A stretch of 64,000 bases of DNA from Pyricularia pennisetigena (lineage: Eukaryota > Ascomycota > Sordariomycetes > Magnaporthales > Pyriculariaceae). Location of the stretch: the NCBI RefSeq assembly GCF_004337985.1, contig NC_043741.1, positions 4,378,140-4,442,139 on the forward strand. The letters run 5' to 3'. This document shows, piece by piece, positions 21,323-32,443 of the stretch. Position 1 is the first letter of the stretch. Every line of letters starts with the position of its first letter. The position numbers and the translations under genes are program-made. A model generated the notes under the pieces. It did no database searches and was not told the origin of the DNA. It saw nothing but the letters and a program-made list of their open reading frames with translations.

Positions 21323-22588
21323 ATGATGAGCACCGTCGCCTCTGTTGCCGCAACCGAAAAGGCCGCCGTACGCCGGCCGGATGTGCCAGATTGGGAGGCG
21401 GCGGCGGCCAGTGATGCGGTTAGTGAGGAAAAGCCTGCTAACCCCCGCAAGAGGAAAAAGAGCTCCCGGGCGTAAGTTTCCCCCAGAACCGTCACGATGA
21501 GAACCACTAAAAATTATCTGAGAACAAAAGTAATGTTCCGGGCTGACTGGGGAAAAAAATTACCTCCTTGCGGCTTTTGCCTCACGCGGCAAAGGAGCAA
21601 GGATTGATTAATCTGGCCTTTTTTCTTTTGCTCAATTCAGTTGTGATTTTTGCCATGTCAACCACCAGCCATGTGACAATGCAAAGCCACGGTGTGGCTA
21701 CTGCGAGAAGCACGGAAAGCAGTGTCTATACCTACGACCCCAGAAGAAGAGAGGTCCGGCGCAGGGATATCGCAATGCCCTACACAGCATGCGGGAGAGT
21801 GCAGCTGCTTGGGGTGTGGCCTTGAGCTTGATACCTGAGCTGGATACAATGGTGGAGGCGGCAATTGCCCAGAGCGAGCAGGACGGCCAGGCCGTCTCTG
21901 TATCGGTTAAAGACCCAGATCAGCAAGATGCCTTGATCGCCTCGTGGCAACAAAGTCGGGCATTCAGAGCATTTTTTGGCGATGAAGCAGCTGCGAGCGC
22001 AACGGCAGGGGTGGCAGCATCAGAGAAAGAAGAAGGCTCGCCGAAGGTGAACGAAGGGCTGGCCACCTCCCGAGGTACTCATTCTGACCGGGCACAGCCA
22101 CCAGCTCCCGTAGCGGGGCCAGACTGGACGCCGGCCAAGACGGCATCGCCACCGTCAAAACATAGTAGCTTTCTCACGTCGCCTCCACTACATGACGGTA
22201 GCCTCACGGGAATCCAGAATATGTTTGACAGCATGGATCACAGTCTGGGCTTGCCATTTTCAGTCTCTGACTTGGTGGTCAAAGACGCAGAAAGATCGTA
22301 AGTGCAAAGAACTGACTGGGGTTTGACTACCCATGGGTCAAATACACCATGGATAAGACATTGTGGCTTCTTTGTGCTGACCCGTCTCCGAATAGCTCTG
22401 ATGGATTCTCTCAAACGCTTGGATCACTGGGTTTTGCGCCGGGTGAAACTCTGGAAGATTTCGTTGCCATGTCCTCCAACCCCGAGCCTATTCGCGAAGG
22501 ACCATCAGAGGAAGATCCTTCTCTAGGGAGTGAGATGGACCAAAAAGCATATTATGAACTCCTCATGGGAAAGAGCTTCTTTCCTTGA
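21323..22588 (+). CDS. Short Zn2Cys6 binuclear-cluster transcription factor
   Basis: The protein has 332 residues in three exons: 21323-21471, 21641-22297 and 22396-22588. The first intron splits the cluster start: ..KRKKSSRA|CDFCHVNHQPC.. The full pattern is C-x2-C-x6-C-x6-C-x2-C-x6-C, from CDFC through GYCEKHGKQC, followed by LYLRPQKKRGPAQGYRNALH. The KKRGxxxGY linker resembles that of AmyR- and QutA-type factors, but the rest does not show the usual long fungal-specific transcription factor domain. A basic PRKRKKSS patch before the cluster could be a nuclear signal. The downstream part is rich in Ala, Glu and Ser and probably disordered. The target is unknown; the position opposite qutR suggests, but does not show, a link. 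The start could instead be 21233. Confidence 0.82.
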
Positions 22589-23660
22589 ACAATTGTTAAG
22601 CTCAACTGAATTGCGAAGTTCCTACTTTGCAGCAGACGGCAGCTCTGCCAGCGGTCCCTGAACCGAGCCATGACACCCTTAAAAAAAAAAAGTTGTTGTC
22701 GGGTTCATTCCACGTTGAAGACCACAGGCTGAACGAGTGTGACGAATGGCATTGGTCCATCAGGTCCCGAACATTCAAGTAGCCGCGGGCGGCTTGGAGA
22801 CTCTTCGAGTTCAGTTTTCTGCCTCTGATAGGCAGTCACCAGGACAAGCGAGAGGGGCATGACCTTGGTTACAAAATAAAATTCTCAAGGAGAATAATGC
22901 CATTGGATGCATACCCGGCAGGCGTCGACAGATATACTACTGTTTAAATGCCGTATCAATTCCAGATTGCGACAGCGTAAGGTCTAGCCCACATGAATGG
23001 GTCGTGGACACTATGATGCAGCAGAAGCTTATTCTGCTGCCATATTTGGCTATCATGCGAACAGTCGAGGGCAGAAAAGCGCAGGGACCAGTAACTAACG
23101 ATACTGGCGTGGAAGATATCAGTGATGTCAGGGGCTTTGGCGTTCGCAGCACAAGTGTAAGGGATGGAAAGGATATGAGGTAGATCCATATCTGTTGCTG
23201 GAGAGGGAAAAAAAGAGACATGAGAACAAGCTAGTTCCAATGTGCTCAAACAAGCTTAGAAATACTATATAGATTCTCGAATCGACGCAAAAGGAAGACA
23301 CTTACTTACTTGTATCTTTTGGTTTTCTTTATTCCCCCATTCCATTGCAATGTCGCTGAGCAAATTGGTCTAAATCAGGCTTCCAAGGGTTAGGGGAGCA
23401 GCGGGCGGGTCGTTGATTTCTTGGAAGGTGGGGTCCAATTAACGCGTCCAGGCAAGTCGCGTAAGTTACCTGACGTAAAGTAATTACTGCAACTAACCTA
23501 ACCTTCAGCCTGCTCTGGTGTCCTGCCTGAATGTACCTTGGCGACCTCAGTTGGGTACTACTCCAAGGTGGTACGGTCTGGAGATAAACACTCCGCAGGT
23601 AAACCTTTGCAGCCCATCATTTAGAATGTTGCTTCCGTTTGCTACGCTGCAACACGTCCC
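22589..23660. other. Intergenic upstream of PMS1
   Basis: About 1 kb with no supported gene. It holds a short A run near 22681 and the PMS1 promoter at the right. Overlapping frames at about 22937-23249 on the minus strand look like noise. Confidence 0.45.
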
Positions 23661-26600
23661 ATGATGGCCGACGTAGCCACAATCAAAGCCATCGAGGCAG
23701 GTGTTGTGAGTATTATGCCCAGGGATTTAGCCCAATTCGTATTTTGATTGTCTGTCTGACTCTGGTTACAGGTCCATCAAATCCAGTCGGGACAGGTCAT
23801 CGTTGACCTCTGCTCAGTGGCCAAGGAACTGGTCGAAAACAGCCTGGACGCCGGTGCTACGGCCATCGACGTCCGGTTCAAGAATCAGGGCCTGGATTCA
23901 ATCGAGGTTCAGGATAATGGCTATGGAATAGCACCACAGAACTATGCAGGTGTGGCCCTGAAGCACCACACGTCCAAACTATCGTCGTTTGCAGACCTGG
24001 ATACGCTGCACACCTTTGGGTTCAGGGGTGAGGCGCTCTCGTCACTCTGTGCCTTGTCACATTTCACCGTGACGACATGCCTGCAGTCGGATGTTCCCAG
24101 GGGCACGAAACTCGAGTTCGAAGTGTCTGGCAAACTCAAGAGCACGAGCTTGGTTGCGGCCCAGAAGGGAACTGTCGTCACCGTCGAAACCCTCTTCCAT
24201 AATCTCCCAGTCCGCCGTCGGGAGCTGGAGCGCAACATCAAGCGGGAATGGGGTAAAGTCATCAACTTGCTCAATCAATACGCCTGCATCCAGACCGGCA
24301 TCAAGTTCACGGTATCACAGCAAACAAACAAAGGCAAGCGTACGGTTCTGTTCTCAACCAAGGGCAACAAGTCGACCCGTGAAAACATCGTCAATGTCTT
24401 TGGCGCAAAAACGCTGTCCGCTCTTATCACACTAGACCTAGAACTAGAACTTGAGCCGACGACGAGCAAGGCGACTGCTGCTGCGACGGGAAGCGCGCGA
24501 CAACAAGGCGAGACGACTACCGTATTCGTACGAGGTCATGTCTCACGACCAGTCCGTGGCGAGGGGCGACAGACTCCTGACCGGCAGATGTTCTACGTGA
24601 ACGGTCGCCCGTGTATTCTGCCTCAGTTTGCCAAGGTTTTCAACGAGGTCTATAAAATCTATAATTCAACCCAGTCGCCATTCATATTTGCCGATATCCA
24701 ACTTGATACCCATCTCTACGATGTCAATGTCAGTCCTGATAAGAGGAGTATACTGCTCCACGATCAGGGCCGCATGCTAGACAATATGAGGGAGGCTCTC
24801 ATCGAGCTTTTTGAGAAGCAGGATATCACTATTCCTGTCTCTCAACTGACAGCACAGAAGCTCACGACCCCTTTCAAGATGCCAACGATTCCAAGGCGAA
24901 CTAAGGACACGCCCACCTCTGGCCAGCAACATAAGGATGTGCAGGAAGTCGGCGACAATGACGATGAAGACGATGTAATGGCAGACACACCCGATCATGC
25001 TTATTCCAGGCAGAACTCGGGACCTGTCATTTCAGATAAGTCTCCGGCTAGGGTTTCCACAAGAGTCACCGACTTTATCAGCGCTCGGGCTCATCATAAT
25101 TCCGATGCACGCCCCGAGCAGCCTGTAGGTGCGGCTCCTCCAAAGAGAAAAGAAAGCGTTCCAGACGGGGTGGCTACGTTCCTGTCTAATCTAAGAGGCG
25201 ACTACACCTATAACGACGAGTCAGCGCCTTCAGAACCTGAGGTGGAAGAGACAAAAAATGTTGAACAGGATGATGCGGGAGCCGGGTCACGAACACTCAA
25301 CGCTATTGAAACTGGCGAGGATGGATCTCAAGACCATGTTCAAGAGTCACCAGTTCGAGCAATCGCACCACCGAGAAGCCAGGGAATCAAAGCTAGCCAA
25401 GCTCCTGCGTTCTCGACATTAAAGAGGCCGTCCACCGAGGTCGCCACAATAACGATCGGCGATCAGACGGTCACCAGTGTTGTCGGGGGGTCGCACAAAA
25501 GGCGGTGTACCAGTCAGATGCCGCAAACTAGTCAGGGGAGCAAGCAGAGATCAGGAATTGGGAAAGGAAAAGCTCCTTTGCCGTCGTTCAACGGACGTCT
25601 GACACAGATGTTTGCGGCTTCTTCGGCACGAGGATCGGAGCCTGACCCAGGCACTTTACTCATGGACGATGCTTCCCTAGAAGTTTACGAGGAGATAGAC
25701 GACAGTGATGCCATGTCTGAGGCCCCATTAGACCACAGCCAGGTTGAAGAGGATGAATCCAATGATGATGCTCGCGAGCGCAGTATTGTTGGGAGCTCAC
25801 AGGACAAAGAACACCAGATAACCCAGAAGGACTCATCTCCTTCACTTGCCGAAGAGGACGGGGATGGAGCGCCCAATTCCGAACAGAATGAGGAAGCCCC
25901 TAATAGCCCAGGGATGTTTGTCGACTCGGTTGACGACGATGAGAATTACATAGAAGAAGAGGAAAAGAAGAGACAAGAAGAGGAGAAAGTACAAAAGCTG
26001 ATTAGTGAGGCTGAGAAGACAGACAATGAGCCAAGGAATGATGTGGAGAAGCGGTCAAAAGCGTTTTTGAAAGGAAGGGCCAGACGCAAGGACTCCACCT
26101 TGACGCTGGTGCAGACGTTGAGACTACCTGATCGGTCTGTCCATCGTCAAGAGAACATGTGGCGAGCGTCGCTGGAGAGAATGACAAAGCCAAACGACAT
26201 ATCCAGAGCTGGTTACCACAATGACGAGGATCCTGCATTGAGAGCGGATGCTGAGGGTGTGGACGCTGATACCGAGAATGCCGAGGCGAAGCTGTCCCTC
26301 ACAATCACCAAGTCGGACTTCGAGCAGATGAAGATAATTGGACAGTTCAACCTCGGCTTTATCATAGCTGTCCGCGAGGCTGCCACCAAAAATGGCAGTG
26401 ATGTCGAGCCCAGTGGTCGGATTGGAGGCGAGTTGATGGATGACGAGCTATTCATCATCGACCAGCACGCCTCAGACGAGAAGTACAATTTTGAGCGCCT
26501 CCAAGCCAGCACTGTTGTTGAATCCCAGCGACTTGTTCGACCCAAACCCCTCGAGCTGACGGCACTCGAGGAGGAGATAATCATTGAGAACCGGGAAGCG

Positions 26601-27047
26601 CTGGAGACGAATGGTTTCATGGTCGAGGTGGACGAGTCGGGCGAGTCCCCCGTCGGGTCGCGATGCCGGCTGCTCAGCCTGCCCCTGAGCCGCGAGACGA
26701 CTTTCTCGCTGGCCGATCTCGAGGAGCTAGTCAGCCTGCTGGCCGACAACCCCACGACGACCGCGACGACCGTGCCTAGGCCGTCGCGGGTCCGCAAGAT
26801 GTTTGCGATGCGCGCATGCCGCAGCAGCATCATGGTCGGGCGGGCGCTGTCTCGGCCCCAGATGGAAAAGGTTGTTCGGCACATGGGAGGCATGGAGAAG
26901 CCATGGAACTGTCCTCATGGGAGGCCGACAATGAGGCATCTGTGTGGCCTGGGTACTACGTGGGACGGGAGACTTTGGGAGGAAGGCGATGGGTTCGACA
27001 ACGACGTGGATGATCAAGACAGTGTGGACTTTTCTGTTTATACATAG
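23661..27047 (+). CDS. PMS1: DNA mismatch repair protein PMS1 (MutL homologue)
   Basis: The protein has 1106 residues in two exons, 23661-23705 and 23772-27047 (..IEAGV|VHQIQSGQV..). The N-terminal GHKL ATPase shows motif I AKELVENSLDAGATAIDVRF, motif II DNGYGI and motif III TFGFRGEALSSLCALS, then the MutL transducer domain with FYVNGRPCILPQFAKVFNEV and DVNVSPDKRSILLHD. A long acidic, serine-rich linker occupies about 375-850. The C-terminal dimerisation/endonuclease domain begins near GQFNLGFIIAVREA and carries DQHASDEKYNFE at about 912-923, matching the DQHA(x)2E(x)4E nuclease motif. The ACRSSIMVGRAL and CPHGRPTMRHL zinc-site motifs follow. It pairs with Mlh1 to nick the strand during mismatch repair in the nucleus. 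Confidence 0.96.
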
Positions 27048-27549
27048 AAGAAAGACTTTCGGTCTGAGAATGACAGCTCTGTTTGGGCCTTTGGAGAAAT
27101 AATTGATTTATCATGATGGAATGGAACTAGGGAATCTTGAGTAAAAACAATGTTATGCTTTATGCATGGTTGATATAGCTACGTAAATCTACCTATCCTA
27201 TCATTACATGGAATTCGCGGAGCATATGGCTTTTCATGACCAAAGCTAACAAACCAGAAACCTTCCAACGTTAATTCCAATCACAAAACGCCAAAACTGA
27301 AAATCCCACAAGGTCCAACATGTCAGCGTTGCTTTCGCCAGGCGACACTGACTCCCGAACTCTCCCAACTTCAGATACAGACCACTCAAGTAAGCTCCCA
27401 TTCCAAAACAAAGCCGGTTTTCAACGCCAAATAAAACAGAAACTCAAGTTAGTAAAAGCCCCCTTAAAACTCCTTTTCCATAAAAAAGAAAAAAAAAAAA
27501 ATAGAAAACCTGCGTAAACCCCCAACCGAAGAACTCAATGAAGCCCGGT
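27048..27549. other. Intergenic, convergent 3' ends
   Basis: About 500 bp of AT-rich spacer between PMS1 and the minus-strand membrane protein gene. No gene seen. Confidence 0.5.
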
Positions 27550-29866
27550 TCAGTAAATGTTCCTGGATCCACCGGCGCGGCCTTCCTCGGCCATCTTCCC
27601 GCTGACGTTCCGCCTAGCAAAAATGTTCCCCCCACCGTTGCCCATGTCCCGATAGTCATTGCCGGTTGACACTTGGCGTGGGGATTCCGTGTGAGTGCGG
27701 CTGTCGCCTGCTCCGGCAACCTTGATGTTGACGCTCGTCACCATCTCGGGCGGCGTGCGAGAGCGGAGGTCACCGTAGGGCTTGGAGTAAAAGCTGGACT
27801 CTGGCTGGATAGAGCTGTCTCTCTGGCGGCCGGCCCAGGTCATGCGCTTGCCGAGCTCGCGACCAAAAGACTTGCGACGGGAGGCTTTTGGCGGCGTGTC
27901 GATCAGCTCGGTGCAAGGAGTCAAGTCTGCAATGTCCTGGCTGTCGTTGGCGGCCCTGGCATCGGCGCTGGCATCGGAGACGGCCGTAGCTGGACGGTAT
28001 TCAAACGGGGTCTGGGAGCGAGGGGGCGTCGAAGGATTCTGGCGAAGAGGATGGTGGTGGTCCATATAAACAGTGTGTCGGTGTGTGGGGACTGGTGGCG
28101 GGACGCTGCTACCGAGGTCAGACTCGTCGTCGTCCGGGGCAATATTCAAAGTCTCAGCACGGCGGTAGCGAGAAGCGTCGTCGTAGAGTCCACCGTTGGC
28201 AACAATTTCATTCTCGTCGTCAGAATCGTCCGAAACGCCGTCTTCACGACCGAGATCGCGACGCTGGCTGACTACTGAATAGGGACGATCTCCCATGGCA
28301 GCGCTGAGGACGAGGTTGTTGATGGCCATCTGCTGTCGTTGTTGTGTTCGGTGGATAAGGGACTTAGTTGGCATCCAGGACTCGGTAAACTTGGGTTGAC
28401 GGCCCTGGCTGCTGCCGCTGCTGCTGCCTCGGGATCCTAGAGCTTCGGGTTGCTCTTCAAGGGGGACCCCAGAGTACAAAGCGCGAGACTGCGTTTGGGG
28501 CTGAGTAACGTGATAGGAGGGGGGCGAGGTGGACATGGAAGCAACCGACATAGGGCGGGCTGGGCCTTGCAGGTTCTGGGCCATGGCCTGAAATTGCGCA
28601 TTGCTGGTGGTATCCCTGGGAGGGCTGGTGGGGGAGGTCTGATACATGTGGCTTGGAAGTTCGATGCGTGAGTCTCTCTTGGAGTAGACGCTGACATCGC
28701 TACCACGCCTGGTGTGGGAAAAGGGGACCGACGGTGGGCGGACCGAAACATCTTCATAGGGTGCACCAGAACGGCGGTGGGACTCGATAGGGGTAGACAG
28801 ACGACTTGTGCTGCCCACTGTGAAACTAGTGGACGTGGTCGCAATGGAGGACTTGTTGCGCTTGTGATCCTTGCGACGGCGACCGGCCTGGACGCGACGC
28901 GCAGTCAGGTGAGACTCGAGGGGGTTCATGTCAGGTGGCAGCCGGGTGATTTGGCGGAACTGATAGGCAAGCCAGACCGAGATTAGGAAGGAGACAAAGT
29001 GAAGGCCGGCGGTAGCAATGAGGGCGTAGTAGACAGTCTTGATGAAGTTTTCGCGCAATCGCGAAGGGCCGTGGATCAGGGATCCCCAATGCATACTGTC
29101 ATTGATGACAGCGATCACACCAAAGGTAAATAGTCCAAGACCGGTCAAATCAAAAAGAGTCGAGAAGACCATGTAGCCGGCAGAAGAGGCTGGTGACCGC
29201 TCTCCTGCAGGCCGCTGAAGATGATATATCGAGTATGCATTGTGTGTAGCAATTCCGGCGGCCTTGGGAGGTTGGCTTCATGTTAGTAACGTTTCCTTTT
29301 TTTTTCTCTCTCTCTCTCTTTCCCTTTCTCTCTCTCTCTCTTTCCTCTTTCTTGTCTGGCACTGTTACTCGCCGCGCGACAAGACTAGACGCTATATTCT
29401 TTTGGCACTTACAGCGATGCGCATGATCCAGGAAGTCAACTCCGGGACATCGGTCAAGAGAATGAACATGGCGAGAACACCAGCTGCTCCAATTAGCTCA
29501 GGAACCCGCAGACAAAGCTGCACAATCCTCAGGCGGACAATCCATCTCTTTGTTCGTTCACCGATCCTCTTGTTGTTGGTCCGGTGGGGGAGAACGGCTT
29601 GAGCACTGCAGACAGGGGAGATTTGCGCTCGAGTGTTAGCGACCTGATACAGTCTGGCATTTCATCTCAAAGCATCATATGAGAAAACAAGAAACTCACT
29701 CGGGATGCTGGTTAAATTTGACCAGTGGTCCTTCTTGCTTGGGCCTCGGTGGTTTTACCTCCCAACTGGCACGAGTGACGGCCTTGGGATCAAACGTGGT
29801 CGGAGGAAAGCGTGCATCATCGTACTTTTCCTGATCGTATAGGAACGGTCGCTGAACTGAGTTCAT
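27550..29866 (-). CDS. Unrecognised four-helix membrane protein with long disordered tail
   Basis: The protein has 690 residues in three exons: 29866-29700, 29605-29413 and 29262-27550 (..FNQHP|DAQAVLPH.., ..WIMRIA|AAGIATHN..). After a soluble N-terminus come hydrophobic segments at about 83-106 (LRVPELIGAAGVLAMFILL), 113-130, 151-173 (FDLTGLGLFTFGVIAVI) and 193-221 (ALIATAGLHFVSFLISVWLA). The four-helix layout followed by a basic RRRKDHKRNK stretch recalls MARVEL-like tetraspan proteins, but I cannot confirm that. The remaining 450 residues are polar, rich in Ser, Pro and Arg, and probably cytosolic. The tail repeats RSQTPFEYRP- and RSRTPPEMV-like proline-directed sites. Intron 2 is strikingly purine-rich on the sense strand. 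The gene shares its upstream region with ARH1. Confidence 0.75.
29292..29352. repeat. CT/GA-rich simple repeat in an intron
   Basis: A CT-dinucleotide-rich tract lies on the plus strand inside intron 2 (29263-29412) of the minus-strand membrane protein gene. In the transcript it is a GA-rich purine run just before a TACTAAC branch-point-like motif. Confidence 0.8.
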
Positions 29867-30565
29867 GCTTGCAATTGGAACGAGAAGCCCCTCTGGTTAC
29901 GGCGAGGGGCCGAAAGGACGAAGCGAGTGGTGGTGGCTCTGGACTGGAATGCTGTTGTCTTGACGGCCCAGTCCGTCCAGCTTGGAATCAACCCAGAAAG
30001 AATAACGAAAGTAGGTAGCTAGCTAGGCTATGTCCAGAATATGTCTGCAAATCGATCGACTGTTGAAAAGATGTGTCGAGGAAGACGGGAAATACAGGTA
30101 AGGTACCCTATCCAAGGTTATAGCTTTCGGATATTTCAACAGTGGGACGAAGGGCGGTGGACGAGGCGCGTCGTTTGTGAGTGCATCGTACACACTTTCA
30201 GCTCAGTGGTTACCACGGCAACATGACGTCTCAAGCCTCCTTCCTCGGATAGCTACGCGCTAAACTGCCTGCCGCACACCAAGCCAGCCCTGTGGAGGGA
30301 GGGGACATGGACTACCCTGCAATTTCAGACTGATCCACTTTATAGGTCAGAATCCTTGCTTGTCTCTTGAAGCTTCCGCCAACTTGGGGGGGGGGTCCTT
30401 GGCAATCCGTCAATGGGTTTATCGATTTTGAAGCGCTAATGTTGAACCACATCCAAAACCTTCCTCGGATAGCCTCAACGTCTTGGCGCAACGGCAAAGA
30501 ATTTCCAACGTCGACCACGACGTCTATCTCGACGCACTCAGTACTTGCTGCTCTAGCTTGACAAT
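29867..30565. promoter_or_regulatory. Divergent region between membrane protein gene and ARH1
   Basis: About 700 bp between outward-facing starts. It has a G9 run near 30388. No further gene is supported. Confidence 0.4.
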
Positions 30566-32327
30566 ATGCGTCATTTGGTACTACCACGAACGACATCGCG
30601 CATTGTCACACCATGTTGCTATTCCTCGGTTGCTCACTCCAGCGCACTGCTCCAAAAAGCACAGCAACAGCTACATAGAAGCCAAACAAGGGCCGCTTCT
30701 GCATCTAGCAGCAGCACGAAAAGACGTGAAACCCCGTTCCGTATGGCCGTGATTGGCTCCGGGCCGGCTGGTTTCTACACGGCCTATCATGTAATGTCGC
30801 GGATTGACAACACCAAAGTCGACATGTTCGAAGCTCTGCCGGTGCCGTTTGGTCTCGTGAGATTCGGTGTTGCCCCTGACCACCCGGAAGTTAAGGTTAG
30901 TGGAGGAACCGATGACTCTAGTATCATCAGCAGTATCGCGAGAAGAAAAAAAAGAAAAAAAAATTCTCATGAACCATTAATGACAAATGACAACCGAAAA
31001 AAAAAATAACGAATACAATGTGAATACACTTTGCGTATAGAATTGTCAAGACAAGTTCAACGAGGTTGCTGCGTCGCCAAACTTTAGGTTCGTTGGTAAC
31101 GTGAGCATAGATCGCCCCAGCAACCACCAGGGAGGTGCGACAATCCCTTTGTCTGCTCTCTTGCGCAACTATCACGCCGTTGTCTTTGCCTACGGCGCTA
31201 TCCAAGACAGGACGCTTGGGATTCCCGGCGAAGACCTGAAAGGAGTCTACTCGGCACGTGAGTTCGTCGGCTGGTACAACGGCCTGCCCGAGCATGCTGG
31301 CTTGAACCCAGACCTCACGCAGGGCGATGAGGCTGTCATCATCGGCCAGGGCAACGTAGCCCTTGATGTCGCACGTATGTTACTCCAGGACGTCAATATA
31401 TTGCGCAAGACGGACATTGCAGAGCATGCCGTTGAGGCCCTGTCCAGGAGCCGGATCAAGAGGGTACACATCGTCGGTCGTCGAGGCCCCATGCAGGCTG
31501 CCTTTACCATCAAGGAGCTCAGAGAGTTGGTCAAGCTCGATCGTGTGGCGTTGCACCCTGTCGATGCGTCCCTTGTGCCGAACCCCAAGGAGATAAAAGA
31601 GAGACCTGCGAAACGTCTAATGGACCTTCTCCTCAAGGGTTCTCCCGTGTCGCCGGCAGAGTCCTCCAAGTTGTGGTCACTTGACTTTTGTCTATCTCCG
31701 ACTCAATTCATCGGTAGCCGAGAGGACTCCTCAAAATTAAGCGCTACCGAGTTTCAGCGCACAATCTTGTCGAACAAGTTTGACCCGAAGGCTAGCGTAC
31801 AGACCATTTCAAACGAAACTATGACAGTCCAGTCCTCCGTTGCGTTCAGATCCATCGGTTACAAGTCGGTACCTTTGCCGAGCTTCTCCTCTCTGGGAAT
31901 TGAGTTTGATGAACACCGCGGAATCTTACGCAATGACGGCTTGGGCCGCGTGGCAAGGGAGGTGAGGACCACGGGCGCTGCCATGGCTCAGGAGCATTTC
32001 AAGGGTCTCTATTGCGCAGGCTGGGTCAAAAGAGGCCCCACGGGCGTGATCGCCTCCACAATGGAGGATGCTTTCATCACTGGTCAAGCAATCGTGGAAG
32101 ACTGGCATTCGGGCGCCGACTTTCTACCATCTGGGAACGAACAAGGTTCTGCATCACTCTCGGGCTGGGATGGGGTTGTCCAAGAAGTATCCGTAGGCGA
32201 TGCCAAGATTTTAGACTGGCAGGACTGGCAGAAGATAGACAGGGCCGAGAGGGAAAAGGGCCACCTCAGAGGCAAGGAAAGAGAGAAGCTACCTACAACA
32301 GAAGCCATGCTGTCGGTGGTGTCATGA
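30566..32327 (+). CDS. ARH1: Mitochondrial NADPH:adrenodoxin oxidoreductase
   Basis: The protein has 538 residues in two exons, 30566-30895 and 31041-32327 (..HPEVK|NCQDKFNE..). The N-terminal 55 residues (MRHLVLPRTTSRIVTPCCYS and onward) are basic and serine-rich, as expected of a matrix-targeting sequence. FAD binding is shown by MAVIGSGPAGFYTAYHVMSR, then LPVPFGLVRFGVAPDHPEVK. NADPH binding is shown by AVIIGQGNVALDVARMLLQD and KRVHIVGRRGPMQAAFTIKE. Further family blocks are YGAIQDRTLGIPGEDLKGVY and YCAGWVKRGPTGVIASTMED. The enzyme passes electrons from NADPH to mitochondrial ferredoxin for iron-sulfur cluster and haem A synthesis, and is essential in yeast. The intron (145 nt) contains long A runs. 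It is convergent with ETFA; the stops are about 115 bp apart. Confidence 0.95.
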
Positions 32328-32443
32328 CGATAAACTGTACAAAGCCTTATAGCCGTTTGGACCGTGCTCTACTCTGTGCTTTATATTTTGTATCATATAG
32401 ATCTCGCGTCTCTGTAAAAAAAAATACAAAATATAAAATCTAC

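Noticed and set aside
13917..22588. Secondary-metabolite cluster around the aldo/keto reductase and Zn2Cys6 gene
   Set aside because: No polyketide synthase, NRPS, terpene synthase, P450, methyltransferase or transporter gene lies between or beside them; neighbours are core genes.
30896..31040. Frameshift or degradation in ARH1 where the frame enters A-rich sequence
   Set aside because: The stretch is a normal intron (GTTAGT...TATAG) whose removal restores HPEVK|NCQDKFNE.
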